The notes under the pieces: generated by a model
Told to the model about the DNA's origin: nothing
Database searches by the model: none
What the model saw: only the letters and a program-made list of their open reading frames with translations
In this document: one piece after another, positions 18,120-26,333 of the stretch
Layout: each line of letters begins with the position of its first letter
Position numbering within the stretch: the first letter of the stretch is position 1
From: Mogibacterium sp.
GTDB taxonomy: Bacteria > Bacillota > Clostridia > Peptostreptococcales > Anaerovoracaceae
Reading direction: 5' to 3'
Assembly: GCA_017405845.1 (NCBI GenBank)
Contig: JAFQZQ010000019.1
Span: forward strand, 43,222 to 107,221
DNA: 64,000 bases
Made by a program: the position numbers and the translations under genes

Positions 18120-20066
18120 CTACCCTATCATATCAATTATATCCTCTTCGGTGATAATTTCTACACCAAGTTCGCGAGCGGCCCGATTTTTTGATGAGCC
18201 TGAGCCCGGATCGTTGGTTATAAGGTAATCCGTCTTTGCTGATACCGAGCCGGCGACCTTGCCACCCTCGGCTTCAATAGCTGCCTTAAGATCCTTTCTG
18301 TTTGCAAAATGGTTCAGACTTCCTGTGATCACGAAAGTCTTTCCGTCAAGTCTGGTGCCTGCCGCCTCGTAACTCTCGTCGAGAGTCAGCATGTTCATCA
18401 GGTCAGCAATTGCTGCCTTGTTAGCTTTGTCGGCGAAGTAGCTGACATAGTCATGAGCCATTACACTTCCGACTCCGTCTATATCGGTGAGAGCCTCTTC
18501 ATCAAGCTGCTGCATGGCATCCCACTTATTGCGGCATGCCCTGGCTATAACATTGGAGTTAGCCACTCCTATGCCCGGCACACCGAGTCCGTACAGAAGC
18601 CTTGCCGGAGTCGTATGCGAGGCTCTCTCTGCAGCTGCTGCAAGATTATCGAACGATTTTTGGCCAAAGCCTTCGATCGCTATTATGTCCTCTTCATGCG
18701 CCTCGAGTCTGAACAGATCCGCGAAGGTCCTCAGGGCACCAATGCCGATCAGCTTCAGAAGACCCGATTCGGACAGTCCCTCAATATTAAGGGCATCTCT
18801 GGATACAAAGTGTGAGAACTTCTTGACGTGTTTTGCCAGGCACTCAGGATTCACGCAGTTGAGCGTTTTTGTGCCGTCTTCATCCTTTATCAGGGTCGGC
18901 CCTCCGCATACCGGGCATACGGCCGGAATCTCAAGATTGCCGCTTCTTGTGAGGTTGCCCGCAAGCTGAGGGATTATCATATTGGCCTTGTAGACCTGTA
19001 TGGTGTCGCCTATTCCGAGCTCGAGATCCTCCATTATATTAATGTTGTGCACAGACGCGCGCGACACTGTGGTGCCTTCGAGTTCGACAGGATCGAATAT
19101 CGCAACCGGGTTAAGCAGACCGGTGCGCGAAGGGCTCCATTCTATCTCACGGAGAACTGTCTCAGCCTGCTGATCGCGCCACTTAAAGGCGATGGAGTCC
19201 TTAGGGAACTTAGCGGTCTCGCCAAGGGTGGATGCATAAGCTACGTCATCGAGTGTCAGTACAAGTCCGTCAGACGGTATGTCAAACTCAGGAATGGCTG
19301 CTTCGTACCTGTCGATCGCATCGCTGAGGTTATCCCTGTCGACCATCACATAATCGACAGTGTCAAAGCCCTGAGCCTTTACCCACTCCATCTTCTCGTG
19401 TCTGGTCGTGAATTCGATACCTTCACTCTGTGTGAGCGAGAAAGCATAGAAGTTGACACTTCTCTCTGCCGTAACCTTCGGATCGAGCTGACGGATGCTC
19501 CCGCTGCAGAGGTTGCGCGGGTTTTTGTATTTGGCATCTGCATCCTCTATGGCTTCATTTATCTTTTCGAAGTCCGAATACTTGATGACAGCTTCACCTC
19601 TCAGCACAGTCTTCCCTTTGTATGGGATAGACTTCGGCACATTGCGGCAGGCCAACACGTTCGCAGTGATCAGCTCGCCTTCAATACCATTGCCTCTGGT
19701 GACGCCCTGCACAAGTCTCCCGTTCTCGTAGGTGATTCCCACGGTAAGACCATCGAGTTTCCACGAAAGCAGGCCTTTCTTGTCACCCAGCCAGGCTTTC
19801 AGCTCATCCCTGTCTTTGGTCTTATTGAGCGAAAGCATTTTTATCTCATGCACTATCTTTGGAAGTCCCGCCGCTGTCTCGAAGCCTACATTGACCGACG
19901 GGCTGTCATCCCTGATGTAGCCGGTCTCATCTTCGAGCGCGAGAAGCTCATCATACATCTCGTCATACTCGTAGTTGGTGATGATCTCAACCCCCTGCGT
20001 ATAGTAAGCATGCGAAGCTTCATTCAGTTTTTCGACAAGTTCGTCTATCCTTTTCCTCTGATCCAT
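18120..20066 (-). CDS. ligA: NAD-dependent DNA ligase, divergent LigA
   Basis: Seals nicks using NAD+. 648 residues with adenylation domain (adenylated Lys in SWKLDG, about residue 122), OB fold, four-Cys zinc finger (CPVCGG...CVNPEC), HhH region and C-terminal BRCT (about 570-648). Several motifs depart from textbook LigA: TRGNGIEGE in place of TRGDGxxGEDVT, and DGLVLTLDD where motif IV normally reads DGVVxKxD, so the motif IV Lys is Thr. Such divergent LigA forms occur in Clostridia. Nine nt behind the nucleotidase gene, in the pcrA operon. Confidence 0.93.
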   Translation of the reverse strand: MDQRKRIDELVEKLNEASHAYYTQGVEIITNYEYDEMYDELLALEDETGYIRDDSPSVNVGFETAAGLPKIVHEIKMLSLNKTKDRDELKAWLGDKKGLLSWKLDGLTVGITYENGRLVQGVTRGNGIEGELITANVLACRNVPKSIPYKGKTVLRGEAVIKYSDFEKINEAIEDADAKYKNPRNLCSGSIRQLDPKVTAERSVNFYAFSLTQSEGIEFTTRHEKMEWVKAQGFDTVDYVMVDRDNLSDAIDRYEAAIPEFDIPSDGLVLTLDDVAYASTLGETAKFPKDSIAFKWRDQQAETVLREIEWSPSRTGLLNPVAIFDPVELEGTTVSRASVHNINIMEDLELGIGDTIQVYKANMIIPQLAGNLTRSGNLEIPAVCPVCGGPTLIKDEDGTKTLNCVNPECLAKHVKKFSHFVSRDALNIEGLSESGLLKLIGIGALRTFADLFRLEAHEEDIIAIEGFGQKSFDNLAAAAERASHTTPARLLYGLGVPGIGVANSNVIARACRNKWDAMQQLDEEALTDIDGVGSVMAHDYVSYFADKANKAAIADLMNMLTLDESYEAAGTRLDGKTFVITGSLNHFANRKDLKAAIEAEGGKVAGSVSAKTDYLITNDPGSGSSKNRAARELGVEIITEEDIIDMIG

Positions 20067-20075
20067 TTTCTTTAC

Positions 20076-21548
20076 CTATATGATAACAATCCTCTTGTCT
20101 ACACGCCCGCCAAGTCCTTTGTGCTCTGTGAAGTACTTTTTCAGAACTCCGAAAGCATCATCGCTGATTATGGTGAACTCGCCGGCCTTGGTCAGCTCAT
20201 CCCTGGTCTGGTCAAGAACAGTTTCGGAATTAATGAAGTAAAATTCCTGGATCCCGATTCTGAACACCTGCTCATTTGTGACAGGCTGCCCCTTGAATGT
20301 AAGCTCGAGTTCGCCGGTGCTCTTTGTATATACAATATGAAGCGCCTGAGATGTGTGGAAGAAAGCGTCCTTCCAGTCATCGAGGACCTCATCTCTGAGC
20401 ATATAGCTGATCATGTGCTTCAGCTGCTTTCCACTTACCTTTACCCTGTAAATCTTACCATCATACGGGTATGCCTCTCTGAGATCCTGCAGCTTTACGG
20501 TCATGTCCATTTTGTAGCATCTGGTGCTGGAGCTCGCCATCATCATTACATCCACATCGAGTGAATCGGTAAATGCGTCGACGAACAGCTGTCCTACTTC
20601 AGTGGTATTGCCCCTTCCGTAATTGTCGAGATCTCTTTTCAGTCTTGTTATGATGGTGCCATACTTTTCATCAATGTCCATCCGGTACGTATTGACCATG
20701 GCCTTTACGAATTTGTCCAGAGGGCAATGTTCCTCATCGACAGGAACAAGCATATAATTCCAGCTGTCTATATCCTTGCAGTCCGGGTCAATGTTGAGAT
20801 GAAGCTCTCCGATGTGGGTGTTCCCTGTACCGGCCTGAAGGATAAGTATGTCATTAACTGTATCCGGCTGTTCAAGATATGTATGTGAATGAGCTCCGAT
20901 TATCAACCTGACTCCCAATGAAGGATCAAGTGCTTTAGCCAGTTCGACATCACTGTCATGTCCGATATGGGTCATCAATACCGTTATGTCCGGAACCCAG
21001 CCCTCAGCTCTTACCTGCTCTATGACTTCTCTGACTTCATCAACAGGATCATTCACCGTTACATACGTGCCTACAAGACCTTCTGCCTTTGTCTGGTCTA
21101 CTATATCTTTAGTGATCAGGCCTATGGCCAGCACACGAAGGCCGCCCATTTCGAGCTTCGTGTACGGCTTAAACATCGTTCTGTTGTTTTTCCTCATCCG
21201 GAAATTTGCATTGATGATAGGAAAGTCGGCATAGCGTGAAGCGAACATCAGGTGCGCAATTCCGTAATCCAGCTCGTGGTTACCGATAGACATAATATCG
21301 ATGCCACAGAGGTTGAGCATGTCAATTGTGGACATGCCCTGAAAATCGCTGTCGATAAGAGACCCCTGGAACACATCTCCTGCGATGCAGAATAATGTGT
21401 CAGGATTTTCGGCTTTCTTCTTTTTCACATACCCTGCTACCTGCGCCAGACTGTGATAAAGCTTTCCTTTATTATCCTCTTCTCCTGCAAATGTTCCGTG
21501 GATGTCATTGGAATGCAGAATTACTATTTCTTTTAAGTTCTTACCCAT
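20076..21548 (-). CDS. Cytoplasmic 5'-nucleotidase/cyclic phosphodiesterase (UshA/YfkN-type metallophosphatase)
   Basis: Two-domain metallophosphatase, 490 residues: calcineurin-like domain (1-230) and 5'-nucleotidase C-domain (about 300-480). Metal-site motifs are LHSNDIHG, AGDVFQGS, GNHELDYG, MTHIGHD and GAHSHTY. No signal peptide or anchor, unlike secreted UshA homologs, so it should act inside the cell on nucleotides. Sits between pcrA and ligA (13 and 9 nt gaps), hinting at a link to nucleotide or NMN turnover, NMN being the ligase by-product; that link is inference. Confidence 0.87.
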   Translation of the reverse strand: MGKNLKEIVILHSNDIHGTFAGEEDNKGKLYHSLAQVAGYVKKKKAENPDTLFCIAGDVFQGSLIDSDFQGMSTIDMLNLCGIDIMSIGNHELDYGIAHLMFASRYADFPIINANFRMRKNNRTMFKPYTKLEMGGLRVLAIGLITKDIVDQTKAEGLVGTYVTVNDPVDEVREVIEQVRAEGWVPDITVLMTHIGHDSDVELAKALDPSLGVRLIIGAHSHTYLEQPDTVNDILILQAGTGNTHIGELHLNIDPDCKDIDSWNYMLVPVDEEHCPLDKFVKAMVNTYRMDIDEKYGTIITRLKRDLDNYGRGNTTEVGQLFVDAFTDSLDVDVMMMASSSTRCYKMDMTVKLQDLREAYPYDGKIYRVKVSGKQLKHMISYMLRDEVLDDWKDAFFHTSQALHIVYTKSTGELELTFKGQPVTNEQVFRIGIQEFYFINSETVLDQTRDELTKAGEFTIISDDAFGVLKKYFTEHKGLGGRVDKRIVII

Positions 21549-21561
21549 AAGATCTTACTCG

Positions 21562-23892
21562 TCAATTGACTTTTTCCATTTTGACGTAGCCTTTACCGAG
21601 TTTTTTCTGACCGAAATCATCAAAGATTACCGTCATAGTCTTATCATCCTGCTCAATAATCATTCCTTCGCCGAACTTCGGATGCCTTACAATATCTCCA
21701 TTGGCAAATTCCTGATGTATCTTTGCCTTGTTAGCTGTTTGCTTTCTTGCAGCTGCCAGACCGTCGAACGGCTTCGACGCCGGCTCACCTACATAGCCGT
21801 CTGCATTTCCGTAAGGACGTCCTCCGAAGAAGTAGTCTCCGAAATACGAACCCTCACCTCTCAGACCTGTTCCGGTCTTCACCTTGTCGTTTACAAGGGT
21901 ATCTCCGTCCATGCACTCCCTGTCCATCTCGTCGAGGAACTTGGATTCGACCTGAAAGTCCGTACGTCCGTAAACGGTGCGCACCTGCGCTCCGGTGAGA
22001 TAGAGTTTTTTCATGGCGCGGGTTATACCCACATAGCAGAGGCGTCTCTCCTCCTCCATGCCGTGCTCTTCGTCAAACGCACCGAGGCCCGGGAACATAC
22101 CGTTCTCCATGCCCGGTATAAATACCACAGGGAATTCAAGTCCCTTTGCGGAATGCAGCGTCATCAGCACTACAGCATCCTCGTCTTCATCATGATTGTC
22201 TATGTCTGCCATGAGCGTGATCTGCTCCAGAAACGCCGAAAGCTCTGTCTGCTTATCGGCATTGATTTCTGCTCCCATGAGCTCAAGTCTCTCGGCTTTC
22301 ATCTCCTCACGAATGGCCTGAGCCGAACCGTCAGCCAGTCCTTTCTCGAACTCGGCAATAACGGTCTTAAATTCCATTATATTCTCTATGCGGCTCTCAG
22401 CCTCTACCGTGCCCGCATCTTCGAGCGCTTTCAGATAACCGGAGCGGTTAAGCACATTATCGTAAATATCAGTAAGGGTGAGGTTCTCCCGCTCTGCCCT
22501 GATGCCTGAAATCATCTCCGTAAATTCAGTGACAGCTCCTCTCACTTTTGGTCCGAATGTCGAGAGCAGCTGAGGATCACAGAGAGCTTCAAATATTGAC
22601 AGCTTGTAGGCATTCGCGTATTCCTCAATGCCCGAGAGGGTCTTTCCGCCAATGCCCCTCTTTGGCTCGTTTATCACCCTCAGCATCGATACGTTGTCGC
22701 CCGGGTTTTCGATAAGACGCAGATATGCCATTACGTCCTTGATCTCCTTGCGGTCATAGTATCTGAGACCGGCCAGCACCCTGTAAGGAATACCGCGGAA
22801 GCTGAACTTCTCCTCGAAGCTTCTCGACTGCGCATTCTTTCGGTAAAGTATGGCGAAATCCTTGTAATCGTAACCTTCATCAGCCCTGAGCCTCTCGATT
22901 TCGGAGCCTATCCACCATGCCTCCTGCTTCTCGTCCTCGAGCCTTTTGTATGTGATTTTCGCTCCGTCCTCCCTGTCTGTCCAAAGAGCCTTTGCCTTTC
23001 TCTCCCTGTTGTTCTGTATGACGGAGTTGGCAAGCTTAAGGATGTTGCCGTCCGACCTGTAGTTCTGCTCAAGTCTTATGGTGAGCACGTTTTTGAAGTC
23101 GTTCTCAAAATCCAGAATGTTGCGGATGTCGGCTCCGCGCCACTGGTAAATGCACTGGTCGTCATCTCCCACCACGCAGAGGTTGCCGTGCGTCTGGGCC
23201 AGCATCCTTATCAGCTTGTACTGCAGGTAGTTGGTGTCCTGATACTCGTCTACCATTATGTATCTGAAGCGGTTCGAGTAATAAGCGAGTATGTCGGGAT
23301 TCTGCTCCAGCAGCTTAACGCCGTTCCACAGAAGATCGTCGAAATCCATCGCGTTGGCGCTCATAAGCTCTTCCTGATAACGCTTGTACACGTCATATAT
23401 GTGCTTTTCGTAGAGCAGACCTTTTGCAGACGCGCGGAATTCTTCAGGACCCTCTTCACGCTCCTTGCACTTGCTTATTACCGAGATGATCATGGACGGA
23501 GAAGATACCTTATCATCTATGTTGAGCTCCTTGCAGATCCTCTTCACGAGTGTCTTCTTGTCCGTCTCATCATATACGGTGAATCCGGCCTTGTATCCGA
23601 GCCTTTCTGGCGAATATCTGAGCATGCGAAGACACATGGCATGGAATGTCATGATCCACATGCCGTATACTTCTCCGACCAGATCTTCGACCCTGCTTTT
23701 CATCTCGCCTGCCGCCTTGTTTGTAAATGTGACGGCCAATATGCTTCGCGGGTCAATACCCTGTTCTATCATGTAAGCCATGCGGTGAGTCATGGTCGCC
23801 GTCTTGCCCGAACCCGCGCCTGCGAGTATCAGAACGGGGCCATTCAACTGCCTCACGGCCTTATTCTGTTCACTGTTTAAACTCTTGTGCAT
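21562..23892 (-). CDS. pcrA: ATP-dependent DNA helicase PcrA/UvrD
   Basis: SF1A 3'-5' helicase of repair and replication, 776 residues. Walker A LAGAGSGKT, motif II VDEYQDTN, motif III VGDDDQCIYQWRGAD, motif IV EQNYRS, motif V LMTLHSAKGLEFPVVF and motif VI ERRLCYVGITRA are all present, with a C-terminal Tudor-like segment (HPKFGEGMI) that in PcrA contacts RNA polymerase. First gene of the pcrA-nucleotidase-ligA-mgtE run. No Shine-Dalgarno is visible and the -10 box is only 9 nt upstream of the ATG. Confidence 0.96.
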   Translation of the reverse strand: MHKSLNSEQNKAVRQLNGPVLILAGAGSGKTATMTHRMAYMIEQGIDPRSILAVTFTNKAAGEMKSRVEDLVGEVYGMWIMTFHAMCLRMLRYSPERLGYKAGFTVYDETDKKTLVKRICKELNIDDKVSSPSMIISVISKCKEREEGPEEFRASAKGLLYEKHIYDVYKRYQEELMSANAMDFDDLLWNGVKLLEQNPDILAYYSNRFRYIMVDEYQDTNYLQYKLIRMLAQTHGNLCVVGDDDQCIYQWRGADIRNILDFENDFKNVLTIRLEQNYRSDGNILKLANSVIQNNRERKAKALWTDREDGAKITYKRLEDEKQEAWWIGSEIERLRADEGYDYKDFAILYRKNAQSRSFEEKFSFRGIPYRVLAGLRYYDRKEIKDVMAYLRLIENPGDNVSMLRVINEPKRGIGGKTLSGIEEYANAYKLSIFEALCDPQLLSTFGPKVRGAVTEFTEMISGIRAERENLTLTDIYDNVLNRSGYLKALEDAGTVEAESRIENIMEFKTVIAEFEKGLADGSAQAIREEMKAERLELMGAEINADKQTELSAFLEQITLMADIDNHDEDEDAVVLMTLHSAKGLEFPVVFIPGMENGMFPGLGAFDEEHGMEEERRLCYVGITRAMKKLYLTGAQVRTVYGRTDFQVESKFLDEMDRECMDGDTLVNDKVKTGTGLRGEGSYFGDYFFGGRPYGNADGYVGEPASKPFDGLAAARKQTANKAKIHQEFANGDIVRHPKFGEGMIIEQDDKTMTVIFDDFGQKKLGKGYVKMEKVN

Positions 23893-23901
23893 AGCATCGT
23901 T

Positions 23902-23910
23902 ATTATACCA
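23902..23910 (-). promoter_or_regulatory. Extended -10 promoter abutting pcrA
   Basis: TGGTATAAT on the minus strand; TATAAT occupies 23902-23907 and the pcrA ATG starts at 23892. A start site 6-8 nt downstream of the -10 would fall within about 3 nt of the ATG, so the mRNA would be leaderless. No good -35 is evident. Confidence 0.55.
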
Positions 23911-23942
23911 TTTTTTAGACCATATTACTCCGCCGTTTGATG

Positions 23943-23970
23943 TTGACTTTTTTAGGCGTGGTGTTAAAAT
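23943..23970 (+). promoter_or_regulatory. Promoter of gdhA
   Basis: TTGACT (23943-23948), 16-bp spacer, TAAAAT (23965-23970) with TG-T immediately before it. Near-consensus, fitting a highly expressed gene. A small GGGC/GCCC hairpin follows at about 23980-23994 in the leader. Confidence 0.65.
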
Positions 23971-24034
23971 TTAGACATAGGGCTCATAATGCCCATGCCA
24001 ACTTTTTAAGTGTTTTATAAGGAGAGTGATACCC

Positions 24035-25402
24035 ATGGCAAATTATGTAGAAAGAGTCATCGAGCAGTGCAAGAAGAACAATCCTGGTGAGGTAGAGTTC
24101 CACCAGACTGTAGAAGAAGTACTGACTTCCCTGGCTCCTGTAATGGATGCTAACCCAAAGTATGAAGAAGCTGCACTTCTTGAAAGACTCGTTGAGCCTG
24201 AAAGAGGAGTTACTTTCAGAGTAGTATGGGTTGACGACAACGGCAAAGTTCAGGTTAACAAGGGCTACAGATACCAGTTCAACAGCGCTATCGGACCTTA
24301 CAAGGGCGGCCTCAGATTTGCTCCAAACGTATATCCTGGAATCATCAAGTTCCTCGGATTCGAGCAGATCTTCAAGAACTCCCTGACAGGACTTCCGATC
24401 GGCGGCGGCAAGGGTGGTTCTGACTTCGATCCTAACGGAAAGAGCGATGCTGAAGTTATGAGATTCTGCCAGGCTTTCATGACAGAGCTCTACAGACACA
24501 TCGGTGCTAACACAGACGTTCCTGCTGGCGACCTCGGCGTAGGCGCTAGAGAGATCGGATATCTCTTCGGACAGTACAAGAGAATCGTTGACAGATATGA
24601 AGGCGTTCTCACAGGTAAGGGAATCCCTTACGGCGGACTTCTCGGAAGAGCAGAGGCTACCGGATTTGGTATCGTATGGTATGCTGAGGAAATGCTTAAG
24701 GCTAACGGCGAAGACTTCAAGGACAAGAAGGTTGCTATCTCCGGCTTCGGTAACGTTGCTTGGGGTACAGCTTGGAAGCTCTGGGAGCTCGGCGCTAAGT
24801 GCGTAACAATCTCCGGACCAGACGGATACATCTATGATCCAGACGGAATCACAACTCAGGAGAAGGTTGACTACCTCCTCGAGCTCAGAGGATCCGGAAA
24901 GAACATCTGCGCTCCTTACGCAGAGAAGTTCCCTAACGCTCAGTTCTTCCCAGGAAAGAAGCCTTGGGGCGTATTCCAGGATACAGGCTGCAAGATCGAT
25001 ATGTTCATCCCATGCGCAATGCAGAACGACGTACATATGGAGCATGCTAAGCAGATCGTTGAAGGCGGCTGCAAGTTCTATTGCGAAGGCGCTAACATGC
25101 CTACAACAAATGATGCTCTTAAGTATCTCATGGACAACTGCATCGCAGTAGGTCCTGCTAAGGCAGCTAACGCTGGCGGCGTTGCTTGCTCCTGCATCGA
25201 GATGGGCCAGAACGCAGGTCACACTGCATTCCAGCACCAGGCTGTTTATGATCAGCTCCACACCATCATGAAGAACATCTACAGCGCTTGCGCTAAGGCT
25301 GGTGAGAAGTACTATGGCGACAAGAACGCTCTGGTTGCCGGTGCTAACATCGCTGGATTCGAGAGAGTTGCTGAGGCTATGATGGCTCAGGGTCTTGTAT
25401 AA
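24035..25402 (+). CDS. gdhA: Glutamate dehydrogenase, NADP-type hexameric
   Basis: Interconverts 2-oxoglutarate plus ammonia and glutamate. 455 residues, small hexameric family. Seen: KGGLRFAPNV, PIGGGKGGSDFDP with the catalytic Lys, and the Rossmann GFGNVAWG. ATG 24035 has AAGGAG 10 nt upstream; the GTG at 24026 touches that site and is unlikely. Codon use is unlike its neighbours: Arg is nearly always AGA and Lys mostly AAG, a high-expression pattern. Glutamate made here can feed the arg operon, and nearby glutaminase joins the same pool. Confidence 0.96.
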   Translation: MANYVERVIEQCKKNNPGEVEFHQTVEEVLTSLAPVMDANPKYEEAALLERLVEPERGVTFRVVWVDDNGKVQVNKGYRYQFNSAIGPYKGGLRFAPNVYPGIIKFLGFEQIFKNSLTGLPIGGGKGGSDFDPNGKSDAEVMRFCQAFMTELYRHIGANTDVPAGDLGVGAREIGYLFGQYKRIVDRYEGVLTGKGIPYGGLLGRAEATGFGIVWYAEEMLKANGEDFKDKKVAISGFGNVAWGTAWKLWELGAKCVTISGPDGYIYDPDGITTQEKVDYLLELRGSGKNICAPYAEKFPNAQFFPGKKPWGVFQDTGCKIDMFIPCAMQNDVHMEHAKQIVEGGCKFYCEGANMPTTNDALKYLMDNCIAVGPAKAANAGGVACSCIEMGQNAGHTAFQHQAVYDQLHTIMKNIYSACAKAGEKYYGDKNALVAGANIAGFERVAEAMMAQGLV

Positions 25403-25428
25403 TTGATGACTCTTTAAGGTGTAAAACC

Positions 25429-26262
25429 TCAAAAAACACAAAGAAAGAGACCGCTTAGGCGGTCTCTTTTACTTTGCAATTTTTGTAGCCTTTGGAATCT
25501 CAGCGACAGACAGCTGAGTCCGCCGTCTATCTTTCTGAACTCCGAAGTATCCACTGTGATGACCGGATAGCCCGCCTTTTCGACAGCGGCCTTTACCGCA
25601 TCATAACCAAGCGGCACTATAACCGTTCCGTTCATCCAGATGCAGTTTGCACCATACGCTTCCTCTTCAGGCACTATGATCTTCTCGTAGTCTGCGAATT
25701 CAGGCTTGTCTATGAATTCGCCCGATACAAGCATCTTGTTGTTCTCGATGTAGTTGACTCCCGTCTTGAGGTGAAGCACCTTCTCGAGCGGTACAGCTTT
25801 CACTTCATATCCGTATGAGCCGAAGAACTCCGCGAACTGCCTTATGCCCTCTTCATTCGTCCTTGCCGATACACCGACATAGAAAGTGTCTCCTACTTTC
25901 ATTACATCCCCGCCTTCGAGAGTACCCGGTGCTTTGATATATCCTATGCACTCGTCGGAATAAAACTCCTTTATCGCAGGTATGATGAATTCTGTTTCGC
26001 CGGTTCTTGTACCCGCACCCGGGTTTGTGATGATCGCGCATCTTTCGGCCAGAACAGCGACATCCTCCACAAAACATGAATCCGGATACTCATCGAGCGC
26101 CGGAAGCACCATAACGTCGACTCCTGTAGACTTCAATGCCTCAATATACTTTGCATGCTGTTCGAGTGCCAGCTCATAAACCGGTTTGCCAAGCTCCGGC
26201 GCGGATGTTATGCCGTCGCACACCTTGGAGCATGGCGTTCTTACTATCGTGTGTCTGAACAT
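25429..26262 (-). CDS. Dimethylarginine dimethylaminohydrolase / arginine deiminase-family amidinotransferase-fold hydrolase
   Basis: Guanidine-modifying hydrolase, 277 residues, releasing citrulline from (methyl)arginine in characterised DDAHs. Catalytic residues in context: Asp/Glu of CFVED, His of HLKTGVNYI, and Cys of GGLSCLSLRF near residue 251. AAGGAG precedes ATG 26262. Odd feature: homologs usually end soon after LSLRF, but here 21 more residues follow, encoded by the shared terminator hairpin, and the TGA lies past it. The substrate (arginine, methylarginine or another guanidine) is uncertain. Confidence 0.85.
   Translation of the reverse strand: MFRHTIVRTPCSKVCDGITSAPELGKPVYELALEQHAKYIEALKSTGVDVMVLPALDEYPDSCFVEDVAVLAERCAIITNPGAGTRTGETEFIIPAIKEFYSDECIGYIKAPGTLEGGDVMKVGDTFYVGVSARTNEEGIRQFAEFFGSYGYEVKAVPLEKVLHLKTGVNYIENNKMLVSGEFIDKPEFADYEKIIVPEEEAYGANCIWMNGTVIVPLGYDAVKAAVEKAGYPVITVDTSEFRKIDGGLSCLSLRFQRLQKLQSKRDRLSGLFLCVF
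25444..25470. terminator. Bidirectional terminator between gdhA and the DDAH-like gene
   Basis: 11-bp stem AAAGAGACCGC/GCGGTCTCTTT with TTAG loop and T runs on both sides. It ends gdhA on the plus strand and lies inside the last codons of the convergent DDAH-like gene. Confidence 0.85.
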
Positions 26263-26291
26263 TATTCTGAAAATCTCCTTTTTGTTAGATA

Positions 26292-26333
26292 GGGGACAGT
26301 CCCCGTTAGTCTCCCTTAACGGGGACTGTCCCC
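26292..26333. repeat. REPIN-like inverted repeat at the addA 3' end
   Basis: A 17-bp perfect inverted repeat, GGGGACAGTCCCCGTTA (26292-26308) and its complement (26317-26333), around an 8-nt loop. Each arm itself contains the near-palindrome GGGGACNGTCCCC. The addA stop codon and its last codons lie inside the element. Such doublets resemble REP/REPIN sequences mobilised by RAYT (TnpA-REP) transposases, but no such transposase is in the window. Confidence 0.65.

Noticed and set aside
18828..20564. 578-codon plus-strand frame across ligA and the nucleotidase gene
   Set aside because: Antisense to two clear genes; composition rich in Cys, His and Arg without any domain pattern.
23984..25441. 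485-codon open frame on the minus strand across gdhA
   Set aside because: It is fully antisense to an unmistakable glutamate dehydrogenase, has no family features and exists because gdhA avoids codons that give stops on the other strand.
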